Shown piece by piece: positions 46,401-53,411 of a stretch of 64,000 bases of DNA. Source of the DNA: Tubulanus polymorphus (Eukaryota > Nemertea > Palaeonemertea > Tubulaniformes > Tubulanidae); NCBI RefSeq assembly GCF_964204645.1, contig NC_134029.1, positions 10,528,850 to 10,592,849 of the forward strand, read 5' to 3'. A model generated the notes under the pieces. The model saw nothing but the letters and a program-made list of their open reading frames with translations, did not search any database and was not told where the DNA came from. Position numbers and translations under genes: made by a program. Position 1 is the stretch's first letter. Each line of letters opens with the position of its first letter.

Positions 46401-49400
46401 CCCGATGACTACTTACTATTCCAGTTTCATTTTCATATGCCCTTCTACAAAGGATTTTATTTCATAATCCGCAATTTAAATATTTAAATCATAGTTGAAT
46501 TCCACAGACATTTAGGATGGATAAAGTGCAATAGTCCTAATGCCTATCGGATGTATGTGCAGGTATAGAATACATCCAATTTGAGCTGTTTGCGCGAACA
46601 GTTTCTCATACGAGCATTTTACAAATTCAACACTTTGGGCCAGGTGAAACTATTGACGGGAGCATTCGAATATGCAAGCTTTAAACCGATCGTTCGAGAT
46701 CGAAGATCATTTTTATAGCTCGAGTACACAAATAGGATATTCAGATATTTTATGAACATCTTTTACAAATTTTACATCAGTAGTTTCACGTATTAGACCT
46801 GATGGATCCACATATCCAGGACCCCCTTCAAAAAGCTGTACGTTATAAACTGATACAGCGAGACCTAAACATGTTATCATTGCTATGCACCTATATTCAT
46901 CTATAATTCTTTCCAGCTCCTGGTTTGACGGGAATTGTTGGAGGCCGACCAAAAGTTTCACCAGTTCTACATCTGTACTCGTTTCTTTATCCAAAGGATA
47001 AAATTTCGGTAAGCCTTTGCTTCATAAGAGTCTAGTAAGAAATTGTCAACTAATCAACAAAATTGAATTTCAGTTATTGAGATTGAATAACACTTTTTTA
47101 TCTATGTTTAGAAATAAGTGCAAAAATTTGATAACATCAATTACACTTAAACAGAAATAGCGATTGAGCTTCTTCATAGTATTCATAGTATAGTATTCTT
47201 CATAGTATTACAGTACTGGGCCCGGTTTCACGAAAAAGTGTAAAAATTAAATTTGTTGTAAACCTTAATTCGGTTAAAAATGCTTTAAACCGAATTAGTT
47301 AATTTTTGGTGTAAATCAAGTTTCACGAAAAAGTGTAGCCAGTGAATTAACTAAACTGGTTTAGTGACGTCACCGCATATAATTAGTGTAATCAGCATTA
47401 ATTAAAATGGCGTCACTTCAAAGTTCAGCAAGCGCAACGCTCGTCAGAAACAAGCGAAAGAAGAATTTTACTTCGGCAGAGGCGCTGCTCTTGACGCAGC
47501 TGGTTCAAGAAAATCAGACTGTGCTATTCGGTAAATTCAGCGCGTCGATAACGAAGGTGGCGAAACAGAAAGCGTGGGGTGAAATTGCCGATCGAATCAC
47601 GGCATTAGGAGAGGCTGTCAGGACACCGGATGATTGTCGATCAAAATTCAAAAACGATCAACAAAAGAATCGCTACCAAGGAACGGCAAAGCCTGTCAAA
47701 GACTGGTTGTGGACCACCTGCTATAAACATATCGGAAAGAACGAACATCATTATCGATATGTTCAAAGATTCAAGCTCGTTTCACGGCATCCAAGGCGGT
47801 TGTGAATCGTCAGTTTCAAATGTCGATTCTGCCCTTGATGAAGTTGAAAATGCCAATGGTAAGCTTCTAATCGATAATCTAAATTACAAGTTCAAAAGGG
47901 TATTGGGTGAAAAGTCTTGCTCAGGATTTTTCTGGGCCCCGCAATTTTTCCTCTGTCAACATCACTTCGCTCCGCAAAGTTTGTTTACATCGTTGATATG
48001 GTAACGTCTTCCAGGAAGTCATCGCGATTGATAAATCAATAGGTCTTATAGTCAAACTAATGCGATATGTTCCCTGGCCGACCAGGTCTACATGGAGACG
48101 ATGTTCATGAAACCTTCGAATTCTACTACTACTATACGAGTTTTCAAGTTAGGCTGTCCTACCACTTCTTAGTATGAATTAGATTATAATTCCACGATCA
48201 TGACCTGCCAGAACAATGTTCATGTATTAGAACACGACCCAGACCGTGGCGCATTTTTTCTGATCTGAGGCCGGCGCCGTTCTCTTCAATTAACTCACCT
48301 CACTGATGACAATTGCCTTATGCCTATTAGCTCAAAATTTCAGCTTGAACAGTTGTCATAAATCCTGATTTTGGCAATATTAATTAGGCGTATTTCAAAA
48401 GGCACGCACGCGTGGCTACTGATTGTCTTGATCTGTTCACGCACGCAGTAGACGTATCGTATAGGCCTATATAAGTTTGTAAGCTGCCTAACAAAAAATC
48501 AATCATTGTATCAAACACTTCCAAACTTACTATTAAAAATCATATTTCTCTACGGCTAACTTTTACTTACTGTACATCAACGCAAGTTTTTGCACGAGAA
48601 TAAAAAAACGGTTTTTGAAAACCAAAAAATTTGTCATGAGTTTAAACAAATATAAAAACTTCATTTAGATACATTTTATGTTTAAGAATCTCGTTTCGAT
48701 TAATTTTTTTCAGATTTTGGCACTGAGGGCCCGCCGGTCTTAACTGATGACAAAATTGTCGCCAGCGATAATCAACCATCTCCGGCATCTGTACACGTTG
48801 TTCCTCAAACTTGCGTGGCAGATGCAGGTTCTGATCATCATCGATCGAAGAAAAGGATATCCTCTGCGGACATCACCGCAGCGCAGTACAAAAATCTGTT
48901 TGAGGATCGAAAACGCATTAAATTGGACTGTGAACGGTTGCAGCTTAAGGTCGATTGTCTGAAGTTGGAGAAAGAGAACTTCATATTAAAAAACGCAAAG
49001 CTACAACTAGAAATTTTTGCTTTGCAAAATTCGACGGGTGTTACAATTGAAATGAAAAATCAAGAAGAATAGTGCTCCACGATTTGATAGAAAATTTCGA
49101 ATAATTGCAATTCAAATTTTACTCAATTTATTGTTAACATGTTATCTTTTTAATTTTTTGCGAATAGAAAGGTTACACAAAGAAGGTGTTCACAAAATAG
49201 TCGCGCATTAGCTTTCCCGTTTGAGGTTCTTCAGCGTGGACCTCCCCAGGGTCGTCGTCCACTCCAATCTCTCCAATTTCTGGTTCATTAAACATTATTG
49301 CCATGTTATGCAATACGAAGCAAGCCATGATAACAGTACACGCTTTCTCCGGTGCTAAGCGTACCTCTCCGTGCAGGATTGCAAAACGTCTTTTCAATCT

Positions 49401-52400
49401 TCCGAACGATCGCTCCACTCCTGAACGAGTTCTCTTGTGTGAGATATTATATCTGCAAGAAAAACTAATTCCTCAGAAATAATAGTACAGAGGAAATAAA
49501 AGCGAAAATAAATGGTAAGTGGTAAGGAAGAAATGGAGTCATTAAGTATGGCTTCAACGCATATCCGGAATCTCCCAGTAAAACGCCATCAGTTAAGCCT
49601 CGATGTGTAGCCTCTAGGTGTCTATAGTGTAACAAAATGTGTGATGTTATGACAGCAGAATTGAAAACTACCGGAGAGTTGCGTCAATTAACCGAGTAGA
49701 GTACGGTACTGCAAAAACAGCTCATTGCGGCGCAAGCTACCACAATAATTGTCTTGAAAATAAGATTCAACCATATTTTAAAAAAATTGTAAATATTTTC
49801 CTTGATATATATAATACATTCAAAACTATCAAATACCACAGATCTAATCAACCTGGATGAAGTGAATTCAAGATGTTTGATCTACATGGACTGACTGGAG
49901 TCTTGTACTTACCTACCAAGAGCTGAAGTTCTGAAGATATGGGAATCATGGACAGACCCAAGCCATTTCGCAACAACATTAGTGAATTTTCCTTTAAAGA
50001 ATATTTATAGCGAACATTTTATAAAGCACAAAAGTTTCCGGCCTCTTGAATGACCAATGAAAAATAGAATTGAAATGAAACTAATATCTTGTTGATCTTA
50101 TCTTGGTAACTAGGCCTACTGCATAAAACGTACTCTCTTTATGATTCTTTACCTGTGTGGTCACAGACAGCCTGAACGTTTATGCTAGGATATCGTTTCC
50201 TGTTGATAAAAGCCGGCTCGTCAACTGAAGGCCGGATGATTCTAATGTGAGTTCCATCAATCAATCTAATAGCATTTGGGAACCGGCCTAATTCATAGAT
50301 ACCCTGCTTGGTCGCACTGATTTCTACTTCCGAGTTAGGCCAAACAATGAACCTATCTTTTACACTAACGAGCGCACAACATACTGAATATGCGTTTCGA
50401 GAAACAGTCGCTTTCGAAACACCAATTGTGTCTCCTACCGTTGACATAAACGATCCAGTGGCTAGATATCGTAGCGTTATAAGCACTTGGTGCTCCACCG
50501 AAAGGCTTTTTGAGCGATTGGTAGGACGCTCAAGTTGATCCCTTAATATGTCACATATCTGTCGAACTGAGTTCTTGCTGAATCTGAATCTACTGGAAAA
50601 TTCGTCATCATTATATAAATCCATCGGGGAATTTGGCAAACGCCGAAATACTTGAGGCCTGCGAAGGTATCTTCTCCGAAACATTAAATTACCAAGTAAT
50701 TCCGCCATCTTAATATCTTCATTAGCAACCTTAAACTGGTTTAAGGATTTTAACCTCATTTGTGATGTAGTTTAAAATTTACACCAAAATTACACCAATT
50801 TTATTTTACACTTTTTCATGAAACTGACTGAAAATTTTACACCGAATATTTAAACTGGATTAAGAGTTTACACTAATTTTTTGAGTTTAACTTTTTCGTG
50901 AAACTGGGCCCTGTAATACTATATACAACAAACAAAAATGATCTATCGAATCAAATCTTTGAGGAATGAAACATCTGTTTGATGCATGGCATGTTTTTAA
51001 CCAGAGCATCAATGAATCCACTTATCCCAACTGGACTTTTAACCCATTTGCTGCCGCTGATGAGATAAATCGTCATGGTGGGTGCACCGCAGTTTGCCAT
51101 GACGAGTTATATCGTCATCGATTCAATGTCATTTCATAGCGTTATGAATGATCTGACAGAGGCGAGAAACCAGCTAACAATTGTCTGGCAGTATGGAGAT
51201 ATCATTTGTAAGATATCATTTATGGGGGTAACTCAAGTCTGTTGCACACTTGAAATTTTTCAGAAAAATCTTCAGAAAGCAATGAATTTTAGCTTCTTTT
51301 CCGGCCAATATTTAGAGAGAATATAACAACTAAAATCATTCTATATCATTTTTACGATAAAACCTTTATTCTTTTAGATTTTTATTTAATTTTTCACACT
51401 TCACTGGCAATGGGGACAAGAAATAATTGAGAATCTCTTCACCATTGCCAGTGACGAGTTATCTCGTCATGTGGTTTTTTATACTAAAATAGATCAGTGT
51501 ATTAATTTATCAATGTACAAATAGTGCTGGCAGCATATAAATTGTATAATGTCAAAAATTAGCGTTGGCAATGATGACTGGACCTTAAACCGCTAGGTGG
51601 CACGAACGTGTTAATCAATCATCTGTCTATTCTTTAGGATGTTCATCTGTTGAAAGAATCCAGTTATTTTAAGAAGTTATGTAGATGCTTCAATGGATTG
51701 TCTTAATATTTGGTTTATACATTGTTCTACCCTAGACACATCTGCATCCCAAAACCTGGCCCTCGCAGAATCATGATGGGCAACTGGAGGCCATTTTTGT
51801 TTGTCCGGTTTTCCTTAGTGGGTTCGATGCCTTAGCCACTAAACCCTTCAAACGAGAAGTAAAACTTAAGTACTCGAACGCTCCCGTCAATAGTTTCACC
51901 TCGCGCAAAGCCCTGAATCTGTAGAATGCTGGCGCAAGTAACTGATTGTGCACACAGCTCAAATTGGATGTATTCTATACCTGTTTTGAATTTTCTTTTC
52001 CAGGCTTTAACTCAAAAACGGTTTAAGATAACTTAATGAAATTTGATGGATGGTTTGTCCTACAGACAGTGGATACCTAGTATTTCAGGTCCTGTAGAGG
52101 TCAAAGGTCAAGTTGGTGACTGGAAGTTGTTTTGGAACTTTCATTGTTGGGCTCTAACTCACGAACTGCTTAAAATAATTTTGTGAAACTTGAGAGATAG
52201 GATTGGCCTAGAGACAGTGGGTTCCATTGGAAGCTATTTTCATTGGACTTTGGAAGCCATTCTCTGTCTTTCATCAGGGGCGGATATAGGGGTGCGCACC
52301 TGCGACATGTGCGACCCCTTGAATTTGTCAAGTGCCCTTTTCAAAAAGATTCTCATGAAAATACCGTCCCTATACAGCGCCTGCAAAATCCGACGTCCGG

Positions 52401-53411
52401 ACCTATGAAATGAATTAGAATTTGAATTATTGCCAAAAAGGGCACGTTTTATTGCAAAAAATGGCACGTTTTATTGAATCAATTGCCAAAAAGGGTACAC
52501 TATATTGAATCAATTGCCAAAAGGCACATTATATTGCCAAGAAGGGCACATTATATTGCGAAGAAGGGCACGTTCATTTGCCAAAAATTCAGAAAAGGGC
52601 TCCAAAAATCGTTTGAAAAATCCTGTTATGGGCAGAATTAATCACCAAAATGAGGGCGCATTCAATCATATTACCGTACTGAGGTGCTCGGACAGGGCAC
52701 AACTCAATGACTATCGGCACGTTCAAATTGCCAAAAAAATCCTAAAGGCACATTGTACCATTGTGCCAAAGGGCACGTTCGTCAAAAATTCAGAAAAGGG
52801 CTGAAAAAAATAGTCGGCTCAAAAATATGACTAAATAACTATCACATTCTAAAAGGGGCACATTCAAATTGCAATAAATACTAAAAGTGGTTTGTTATTG
52901 CCTAAAATTCAGACAAGGGTATTTTTTGCTATTTTGATGCCTCAGATGCTCTGATAGCTGGGTTTCAAATTTTAAACTGATTCTAAATCCCTTGGTGGCT
53001 TTGTACTTTCGGTGCTCGCCTCGTCGTGGTAAAACAAATCGGGACAGGTGCCCTCTTGAATGAGTGCTACCCCTTAAATTTGGGCCTAGATCCGCCCCTG
53101 TTCATTTCCTGGCTTTATGAACGGGTCAATATACGCTCAGGGTGTATTCTACACTTTGAGCTGATGTGGGGCATCATGATAAGTCATCATCAGCGACATT
53201 CTACTTAATATTTTTGCATTGCAGGTTACTATAACACTTGATGACAGCACTCCAGAAAGTTACATGCCTCCAGTAATTAAGGATGGTACCTCGCCTAGGG
53301 AAGAGGTCGATAAACCTGCATCTGTACCATTGCAAAAGGGTGACAATACTTATAAATTGGTTGATTTAGCATATGCTCGCAGTGGAGACAAAGGAAACAG
53401 TGCTAATATTG
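22332..53411 (+). CDS. AtuA-like (acyclic terpene utilisation / DUF1446) gene, seven exons, both ends missing
   Basis: Host gene, partial. Exons (+): 22332-22401, 23168-23364, 33989-34157, 34429-34540, 45814-45913, 46917-47008, 53225-53411; 927 bp, about 309 codons, no stop. All introns are GT-AG and each junction is phase-consistent (phases 2,1,2,0,1,0). The protein reads like the AtuA N-terminal-domain family: [61 protein letters not shown], and finally [17 protein letters not shown], the start of the C-terminal AtuA-like domain. In Pseudomonas atuA belongs to the terpene degradation cluster; the biochemical role in animals is not known to me. Upstream exons and the final exon(s) are not visible in the window. 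Confidence 0.88.
23168..23364 (+). CDS. AtuA-like exon 2
   Basis: Acceptor TTCTTTGGTAG, donor GTAAAC. Encodes the most conserved visible block, from E-N-I-G-F-P-I-V to [11 protein letters not shown]. An in-frame ATG (23151) upstream of the acceptor is not the start; the family shows the frame continues from exon 1. Confidence 0.9.
23511..23859. mobile_element. MITE with TAGGCCATCCCAAA termini
   Basis: Left TAGGCCATCCCAAAATAA at 23511, right TTAATTTGGGATGGCCTA ending 23859, inverted. TA at both ends fits a TA-target Tc1/mariner-like MITE. Intronic, no coding region. Confidence 0.7.
23860..25285. other. Intron DNA, no gene recognised
   Basis: AT-rich intron sequence of the AtuA-like gene. No domain-bearing frame and no repeat boundary that I can define. 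Confidence 0.5.
25286..25799. mobile_element. TTAA-flanked MITE
   Basis: Left TTAACCTCTTCGCTACCATA at 25286 and right TGGTAGGGAAGAGGTTAA ending 25799 are inverted, with TTAA at both outer ends, as for piggyBac-type targets. The right part (GGTCATTATTTGCGACGTAG, ACGTCACTAGTGG) reappears inverted at 35829-35920. The frame 25264-25482 over its left part is random. Confidence 0.75.
25800..26203. other. Intron DNA, no gene recognised
   Basis: A frame at 25888-26100 has no recognisable domain; no exon of the host gene is expected here because exons 2 and 3 join directly in the family. Confidence 0.4.
26204..27184 (+). mobile_element. Family A element (copy A2), left half, split by family B element
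   Basis: Begins TTTTTAGCCCACTTGGGACT as in the 19371 and 36858 copies and reads to CCAGTTATT at 26296; after the family B insertion it resumes TTTTGGGAAGTTTTGAAGAC and runs to CAAGGGCCCATCAGCA at about 27184, where it stops abruptly. The matching tandem half appears about 6.1 kb further right (33310-33826). Confidence 0.8.
26297..26934 (+). mobile_element. Family B element (copy B1): ~145-bp tandem units
   Basis: Starts GTCCCCCGCGCGGCGTAGGC, has a GTCC-rich stretch, then about three units of ~145 bp, each with GAACCGTTGATxGCAGGAC, ATGATATTACxTAGTATGAT, AGGATGTGCCxTATTGATT and CAAAGGTCAAGGTCACTACA. It ends GGCTATCGCGGGGGACATAG...ATTGCCTTG. GTCCCCCGCG and CGCGGGGGAC are inverted. It sits inside family A between ATT and TTTTGGG. 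No coding capacity. Confidence 0.85.
27502..31893 (+). pseudogene. Unfamiliar multi-exon element gene with DGGGDE motif
   Basis: I do not recognise this family by name. Proposed exon 1: ATG 27502 (M-A-T-G-T-S-N-S) to a GTAAGT donor near 27558. A second coding stretch is 28150-28430 ([17 protein letters not shown]). After TTTTCAG at 28760 comes a Ser-rich basic segment and a coiled coil (28856-29063). From 29122 a long run with few stops: a Cys/His-bearing segment (29335-29480), helical region (29603-29932), acidic Ser-rich linker (29944-30080), Lys-rich helix, then a compact C-terminal domain from 30420 with [16 protein letters not shown] (30941), [14 protein letters not shown] and H-A-N-L-F-I-P. 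It ends [11 protein letters not shown], stop at 31891. At least five stops or frameshifts (29486, 29932, 30498, 30861, 31163). DGGGDE could be part of an RNase H-like fold, which I infer only from the motif. Likely over 1000 residues originally. Confidence 0.55.
31908..32056. mobile_element. 149-bp MITE, CAGTAGACTCC termini
   Basis: CAGTAGACTCCGTCCAAACC (31908) and GGTTTAGGCGGAGTCTTCTG (to 32056) are inverted. Sixteen bases after the stop of the DGGGDE gene. The CAGT start and a TA on the left fit a pogo/Tc1-type MITE; the right flank TG is not an intact TA. Confidence 0.75.
32057..33309. other. No gene recognised
   Basis: AT-rich. A local tandem repeat (TTATAGTCTAAGCTACATGT / TTATAGTCTAAGCTACACGT) lies at 32821-32871. 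It lies between the DGGGDE gene and the resumption of family A, so part of it may be that element's 3' region. Confidence 0.4.
33310..33826 (+). mobile_element. Family A element, right half (A3)
   Basis: Starts at the CAAATATATTGATACCTAAG point of family A and contains about three tandem units with GTCACCAGGGGGCGTTGAAT, ending ACTTCCCAAGTGGGCATGGT...GACCCCTAGTT. The left half is absent here but present at 26204-27184. Confidence 0.85.
33989..34157 (+). CDS. AtuA-like exon 3
   Basis: Acceptor CTAAATGCAG, donor GTAAAA. Encodes [25 protein letters not shown] and G-H-K-T-A-Q-A-I-L, in phase with exon 2 (Gly codon split 1/2). Confidence 0.9.
34429..34540 (+). CDS. AtuA-like exon 4
   Basis: Acceptor TTTTTATAG, donor GTAAGT. 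Encodes [13 protein letters not shown] then I-L-G-T-T-D-S-Y-F and ends S-H-S-K in phase 0. Confidence 0.88.
34560..34800 (+). repeat. Repeat family E, copy 1
   Basis: AGCGAATTTAAAGGACATGG, TGTGCAACTAAGCATATATTC, ATAATCCATTCTCCATTTGC and GGCTGAATTTTGAAA recur in inverted orientation at 45130-45295. It begins just after exon 4. Confidence 0.75.
35055..35237. mobile_element. 183-bp MITE with TGA target duplication
   Basis: GCGATAGTTTACTCAGCATA... CGCGTAATGCTGAAAA at the left, TTTTTCAGCATTACGCGAGC... GGTTAACTATCGC at the right, inverted over about 40 bases. Flanked by TGA (35052-35054 and 35238-35240). A 3-bp target of T-N-A form fits PIF/Harbinger MITEs. Confidence 0.8.
35238..35828. other. Intron DNA, no gene recognised
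   Basis: No coding signal and no defined repeat. Confidence 0.4.
35829..35923. repeat. Half of a TTAA MITE, cut by another element end
   Basis: TTAACCTTTTCATTACCACT, GACGTAAATTTACGTCGCAA and ATGACCTTCTCTC match the reverse complement of 25700-25799. The match ends near CAGACCTGCCAACTG at 35924, which looks like the left terminus of the family that also gives CAGGGCTGCCAACC at 56835; I found no matching right end nearby. Confidence 0.65.
35924..36857. other. No gene recognised; two B-box-like motifs near 36729 and 36792
   Basis: GGTTCGAATCCC at about 36729 is a good RNA polymerase III B box; a diverged repeat GGTTCAAAACCC lies about 63 bases later. No A box or cloverleaf fits upstream, so a decayed SINE is more likely than a tRNA. 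Confidence 0.4.
36858..38121 (+). mobile_element. Family A element (copy A4)
   Basis: Complete-looking copy, TTTTTAGCCCACTTGGGACT to GACCCCTAGTT, with hairpin, GTCC-rich stretch, unique region and about four tandem ~150-bp units. Closely similar to 19371-20622 over the full length. No coding capacity; frames at 37153 and 38014 are shared with the other copies only by repeat identity. Confidence 0.88.
38206..38486. mobile_element. TTAA-flanked MITE, piggyBac-like
   Basis: TTAACCCTTTCAGTGCG at the left and GCACTGGAAGGGTTAA at the right are inverted, TTAA at 38206-38209 and 38483-38486. 281 bp, no coding region. Confidence 0.85.
38772..38875 (+). repeat. DIRS left inverted terminal repeat
   Basis: TTTTCTAAATTTGGATTGAT, AATGGTTTTTCTATATGACC, AGCCCTGCGGTATTGCATTT and AGCCACCGGCGAAATCCGCC are matched in reverse complement by 44418-44520. 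Confidence 0.85.
39063..40640 (+). pseudogene. DIRS gag-like ORF with triplicated segment
   Basis: ATG at 39073 in frame 1 or 39063 in frame 3 open the region. The early part is Cys/Gly-rich with a C-x2-C...C pattern (C-A-S-C-R-H-K-S-G). The later part, in another frame, is Arg/Ser-rich ([11 protein letters not shown] and S-S-R-S-R-S-R-S-R), typical of DIRS nucleocapsid-like proteins. A ~320-bp segment occurs three times (39341, 39665 and, 5'-shortened, 40093). Stops (for example TAA at 39606) recur in each copy in this frame. Confidence 0.65.
39341..40430 (+). repeat. Three near-identical tandem copies of a ~320-340 bp segment
   Basis: TTCAAATCGTATAGCGGAGC recurs at 39341 and 39665 (period 324). 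CGGCACCGGTCTCCGGTCAG recurs at about 39427, 39751 and 40093 (periods 324 and 342). Copies look virtually identical by eye, unlike the aged surroundings. Both periods are multiples of three. Confidence 0.9.
41940..42255 (+). pseudogene. DIRS reverse transcriptase, N-terminal fragment
   Basis: Frame 41853-42257: [38 protein letters not shown], then [10 protein letters not shown] and a stop. This is the RT finger through the first catalytic Asp (L-K-D-A). The YxDD part should follow but RNase H begins at once, so the palm core is deleted at about 42253. Confidence 0.85.
42256..42502 (+). pseudogene. DIRS RNase H domain
   Basis: Frame 42250-42480: [29 protein letters not shown] and finally A-D-A-L-S-R in the neighbouring frame near 42485. 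The D-N and A-D-A-L-S-R motifs are those of DIRS RNase H. A one-base frame change lies near 42475. Confidence 0.85.
42800..43990 (+). pseudogene. DIRS tyrosine recombinase (frameshifted)
   Basis: Core-binding part (42930-43070: [15 protein letters not shown]), a break near 43093-43310, then the catalytic domain: [11 protein letters not shown] (catalytic Arg, about 43415), H-Q-V-R-S-M-A-T (H-x-x-R box, about 43797), then a frameshift. The nucleophile Tyr lies in the other frame (43824-44111) in S-F-Y-L-R-D-V, near 43905. All catalytic residues exist but not in one frame. Confidence 0.85.
44418..44520 (-). repeat. DIRS right inverted terminal repeat
   Basis: Inverted counterpart of 38772-38875. 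Further left, CCATAGGAAAGGGTA (44272) and TACTTACCCTTTCCTATGG (44345-44363) are inverted, and the same motif recurs at 44519-44540, consistent with the internal complementary region of DIRS elements. Confidence 0.8.
44541..45129. other. Intron DNA, no gene recognised
   Basis: AT-rich. The minus-strand frame 44686-44937 has no domain. Confidence 0.4.
45130..45295 (-). repeat. Repeat family E, copy 2 (inverted)
   Basis: Reverse complement of 34560-34800: TTTCAAAATTCAGCTCC, GAGAATGGATAATGCTCTAA, GAATATATGCTCAGTTGCAC and ACCATGTCATTTAAATTTGC. Confidence 0.75.
45814..45913 (+). CDS. AtuA-like exon 5
   Basis: Acceptor TTTTTTTAACAG, donor GTGAGT. Encodes [13 protein letters not shown], then [16 protein letters not shown]. 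Confidence 0.88.
46555..46680 (+). repeat. Repeat family G, copy 1
   Basis: GGTATAGAATACATCCAATT, TGAGCTGTTTGCGCGAACAG and GTGAAACTATTGACGGGAGC recur inverted at 51840-51985. Confidence 0.75.
46917..47008 (+). CDS. AtuA-like exon 6
   Basis: Acceptor TTCTTTCCAG, donor GTAAGC. Encodes [16 protein letters not shown] and [12 protein letters not shown], in phase with exons 5 and 7. Confidence 0.88.
47407..47859 (+). pseudogene. Harbinger Myb/SANT-like protein, exon 1 (frameshifted)
   Basis: ATG 47407 opens [10 protein letters not shown]. Residues 15-80 form a Myb/SANT-like (Myb_DNA-bind_5 type) domain: [31 protein letters not shown]. Between about 47660 and 47700 the frame is lost; the following [10 protein letters not shown] and acidic stretch are in the +1 frame and end at a GTAAGC donor (47860). 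This DNA-binding partner helps the Harbinger nuclease reach DNA in related elements. Confidence 0.8.
48713..49072 (+). CDS. Harbinger Myb-like protein, last exon (coiled coil)
   Basis: After TTTTTTTCAG. Encodes a Ser/Pro/Val-rich linker and then a Lys/Leu-rich coiled coil ([13 protein letters not shown] through L-Q-L-E-I-F-A-L-Q), stop at 49070. No breaks within the exon, but the gene as a whole is frameshifted in exon 1. Confidence 0.7.
   Translation, partial: DFGTEGPPVLTDDKIVASDNQPSPASVHVVPQTCVADAGSDHHRSKKRISSADITAAQYKNLFEDRKRIKLDCERLQLKVDCLKLEKENFILKNAKLQLEIFALQNSTGVTIEMKNQEE
49173..50759 (-). CDS. Harbinger DDE nuclease (transposase), four exons
   Basis: Minus-strand gene. Exon 1 50759 to about 50150: N-terminal [11 protein letters not shown], a helix-turn-helix-like [11 protein letters not shown] and V-S-K-A-T-V-S-R, then [12 protein letters not shown] (first catalytic Asp, about 50250), V-C-D-H-T-G and a donor. 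Exon 2 about 49997-49916: [12 protein letters not shown] (second Asp). Exon 3 about 49620-49550: V-L-L-G-D-S-G-Y. Exon 4 about 49455-49173: [10 protein letters not shown] (Glu), V-L-H-N-M-A and stop. All DDE residues are readable and I see no stop in the exons, so this is the best preserved transposase in the window. Exon edges are by eye. Confidence 0.85.
51039..51614. mobile_element. TTAA-flanked MITE
   Basis: TTAACCCATTTGCTGCCG at the left, GGTGGCACGAACGTGTTAA at the right (inverse TTAACACGTTCGTGCCACC), imperfect inverted ends both carrying TTAA. The interior contains several ATGACGAGTTATxTCGTCAT palindromes (51100 and 51452). No coding region. Confidence 0.65.
51650..51830 (+). repeat. 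Family A element, 5' fragment
   Basis: GAATCCAGTTATTTTAAGAA, CTACCCTAGACACATCTGCA, CCTGGCCCTCGCAGAATCAT, GGCAACTGGAGGCCATTTTT follow the order of the family A left part. The tandem units are absent. Confidence 0.7.
51840..51985 (-). repeat. Repeat family G, copy 2 (inverted)
   Basis: Reverse complement of 46555-46680, including GCTCCCGTCAATAGTTTCAC and AATTGGATGTATTCTATACC. The pair flanks exon 6 and the Harbinger element. Confidence 0.75.
51986..52274. other. Intron DNA, no gene recognised
   Basis: Contains TAACTCAAAAACGGTTTAAG and CTAACTCACGAACTGCTTAA, about 140 bases apart, so likely two diverged units of another tandem element. Confidence 0.4.
52275..53100. mobile_element. Non-autonomous hAT element, CAGGGGCGGAT termini
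   Basis: CAGGGGCGGATATAGGGG at 52275 and CCTAGATCCGCCCCTG to 53100 are inverted. TTCAT flanks both sides directly (52270-52274 and 53101-53105). CAGGGGCGGATC is a classic hAT terminus. The interior is made of many irregular repeats of a GCCAAAAAGGGCAC type motif. It carries no coding region. Confidence 0.8.
53225..53411 (+). CDS. AtuA-like exon 7 (last visible)
   Basis: Acceptor TTTTTGCATTGCAG, donor GTAAAA. Encodes V-T-I-T-L-D-D-S, a Pro-rich linker between domains, and [18 protein letters not shown], the conserved start of the C-terminal AtuA-like domain. Ends phase 1, so at least one more exon is needed; it is not seen in 53412-64000. Confidence 0.9.

Larger units (their letters stand above)
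47218..50911. mobile_element. PIF/Harbinger DNA transposon
   Basis: 3.7 kb, with GGGCCCGGTTTCACGAAAAA at the left (47218) and TTTTTCGTGAAACTGGGCCC at the right (to 50911). The termini contain several further short repeats of TTTCACGAAAAAGTGTA and AAACCxAATT. Outside the TIR the flanks TAGTATTACAG (left) and CTGTAATACTA (right) are themselves inverted, so the true ends may lie further out. Two convergent genes fill it: Myb/SANT-like on + and a DDE nuclease on -. This two-gene layout is diagnostic for PIF/Harbinger. Confidence 0.9.
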
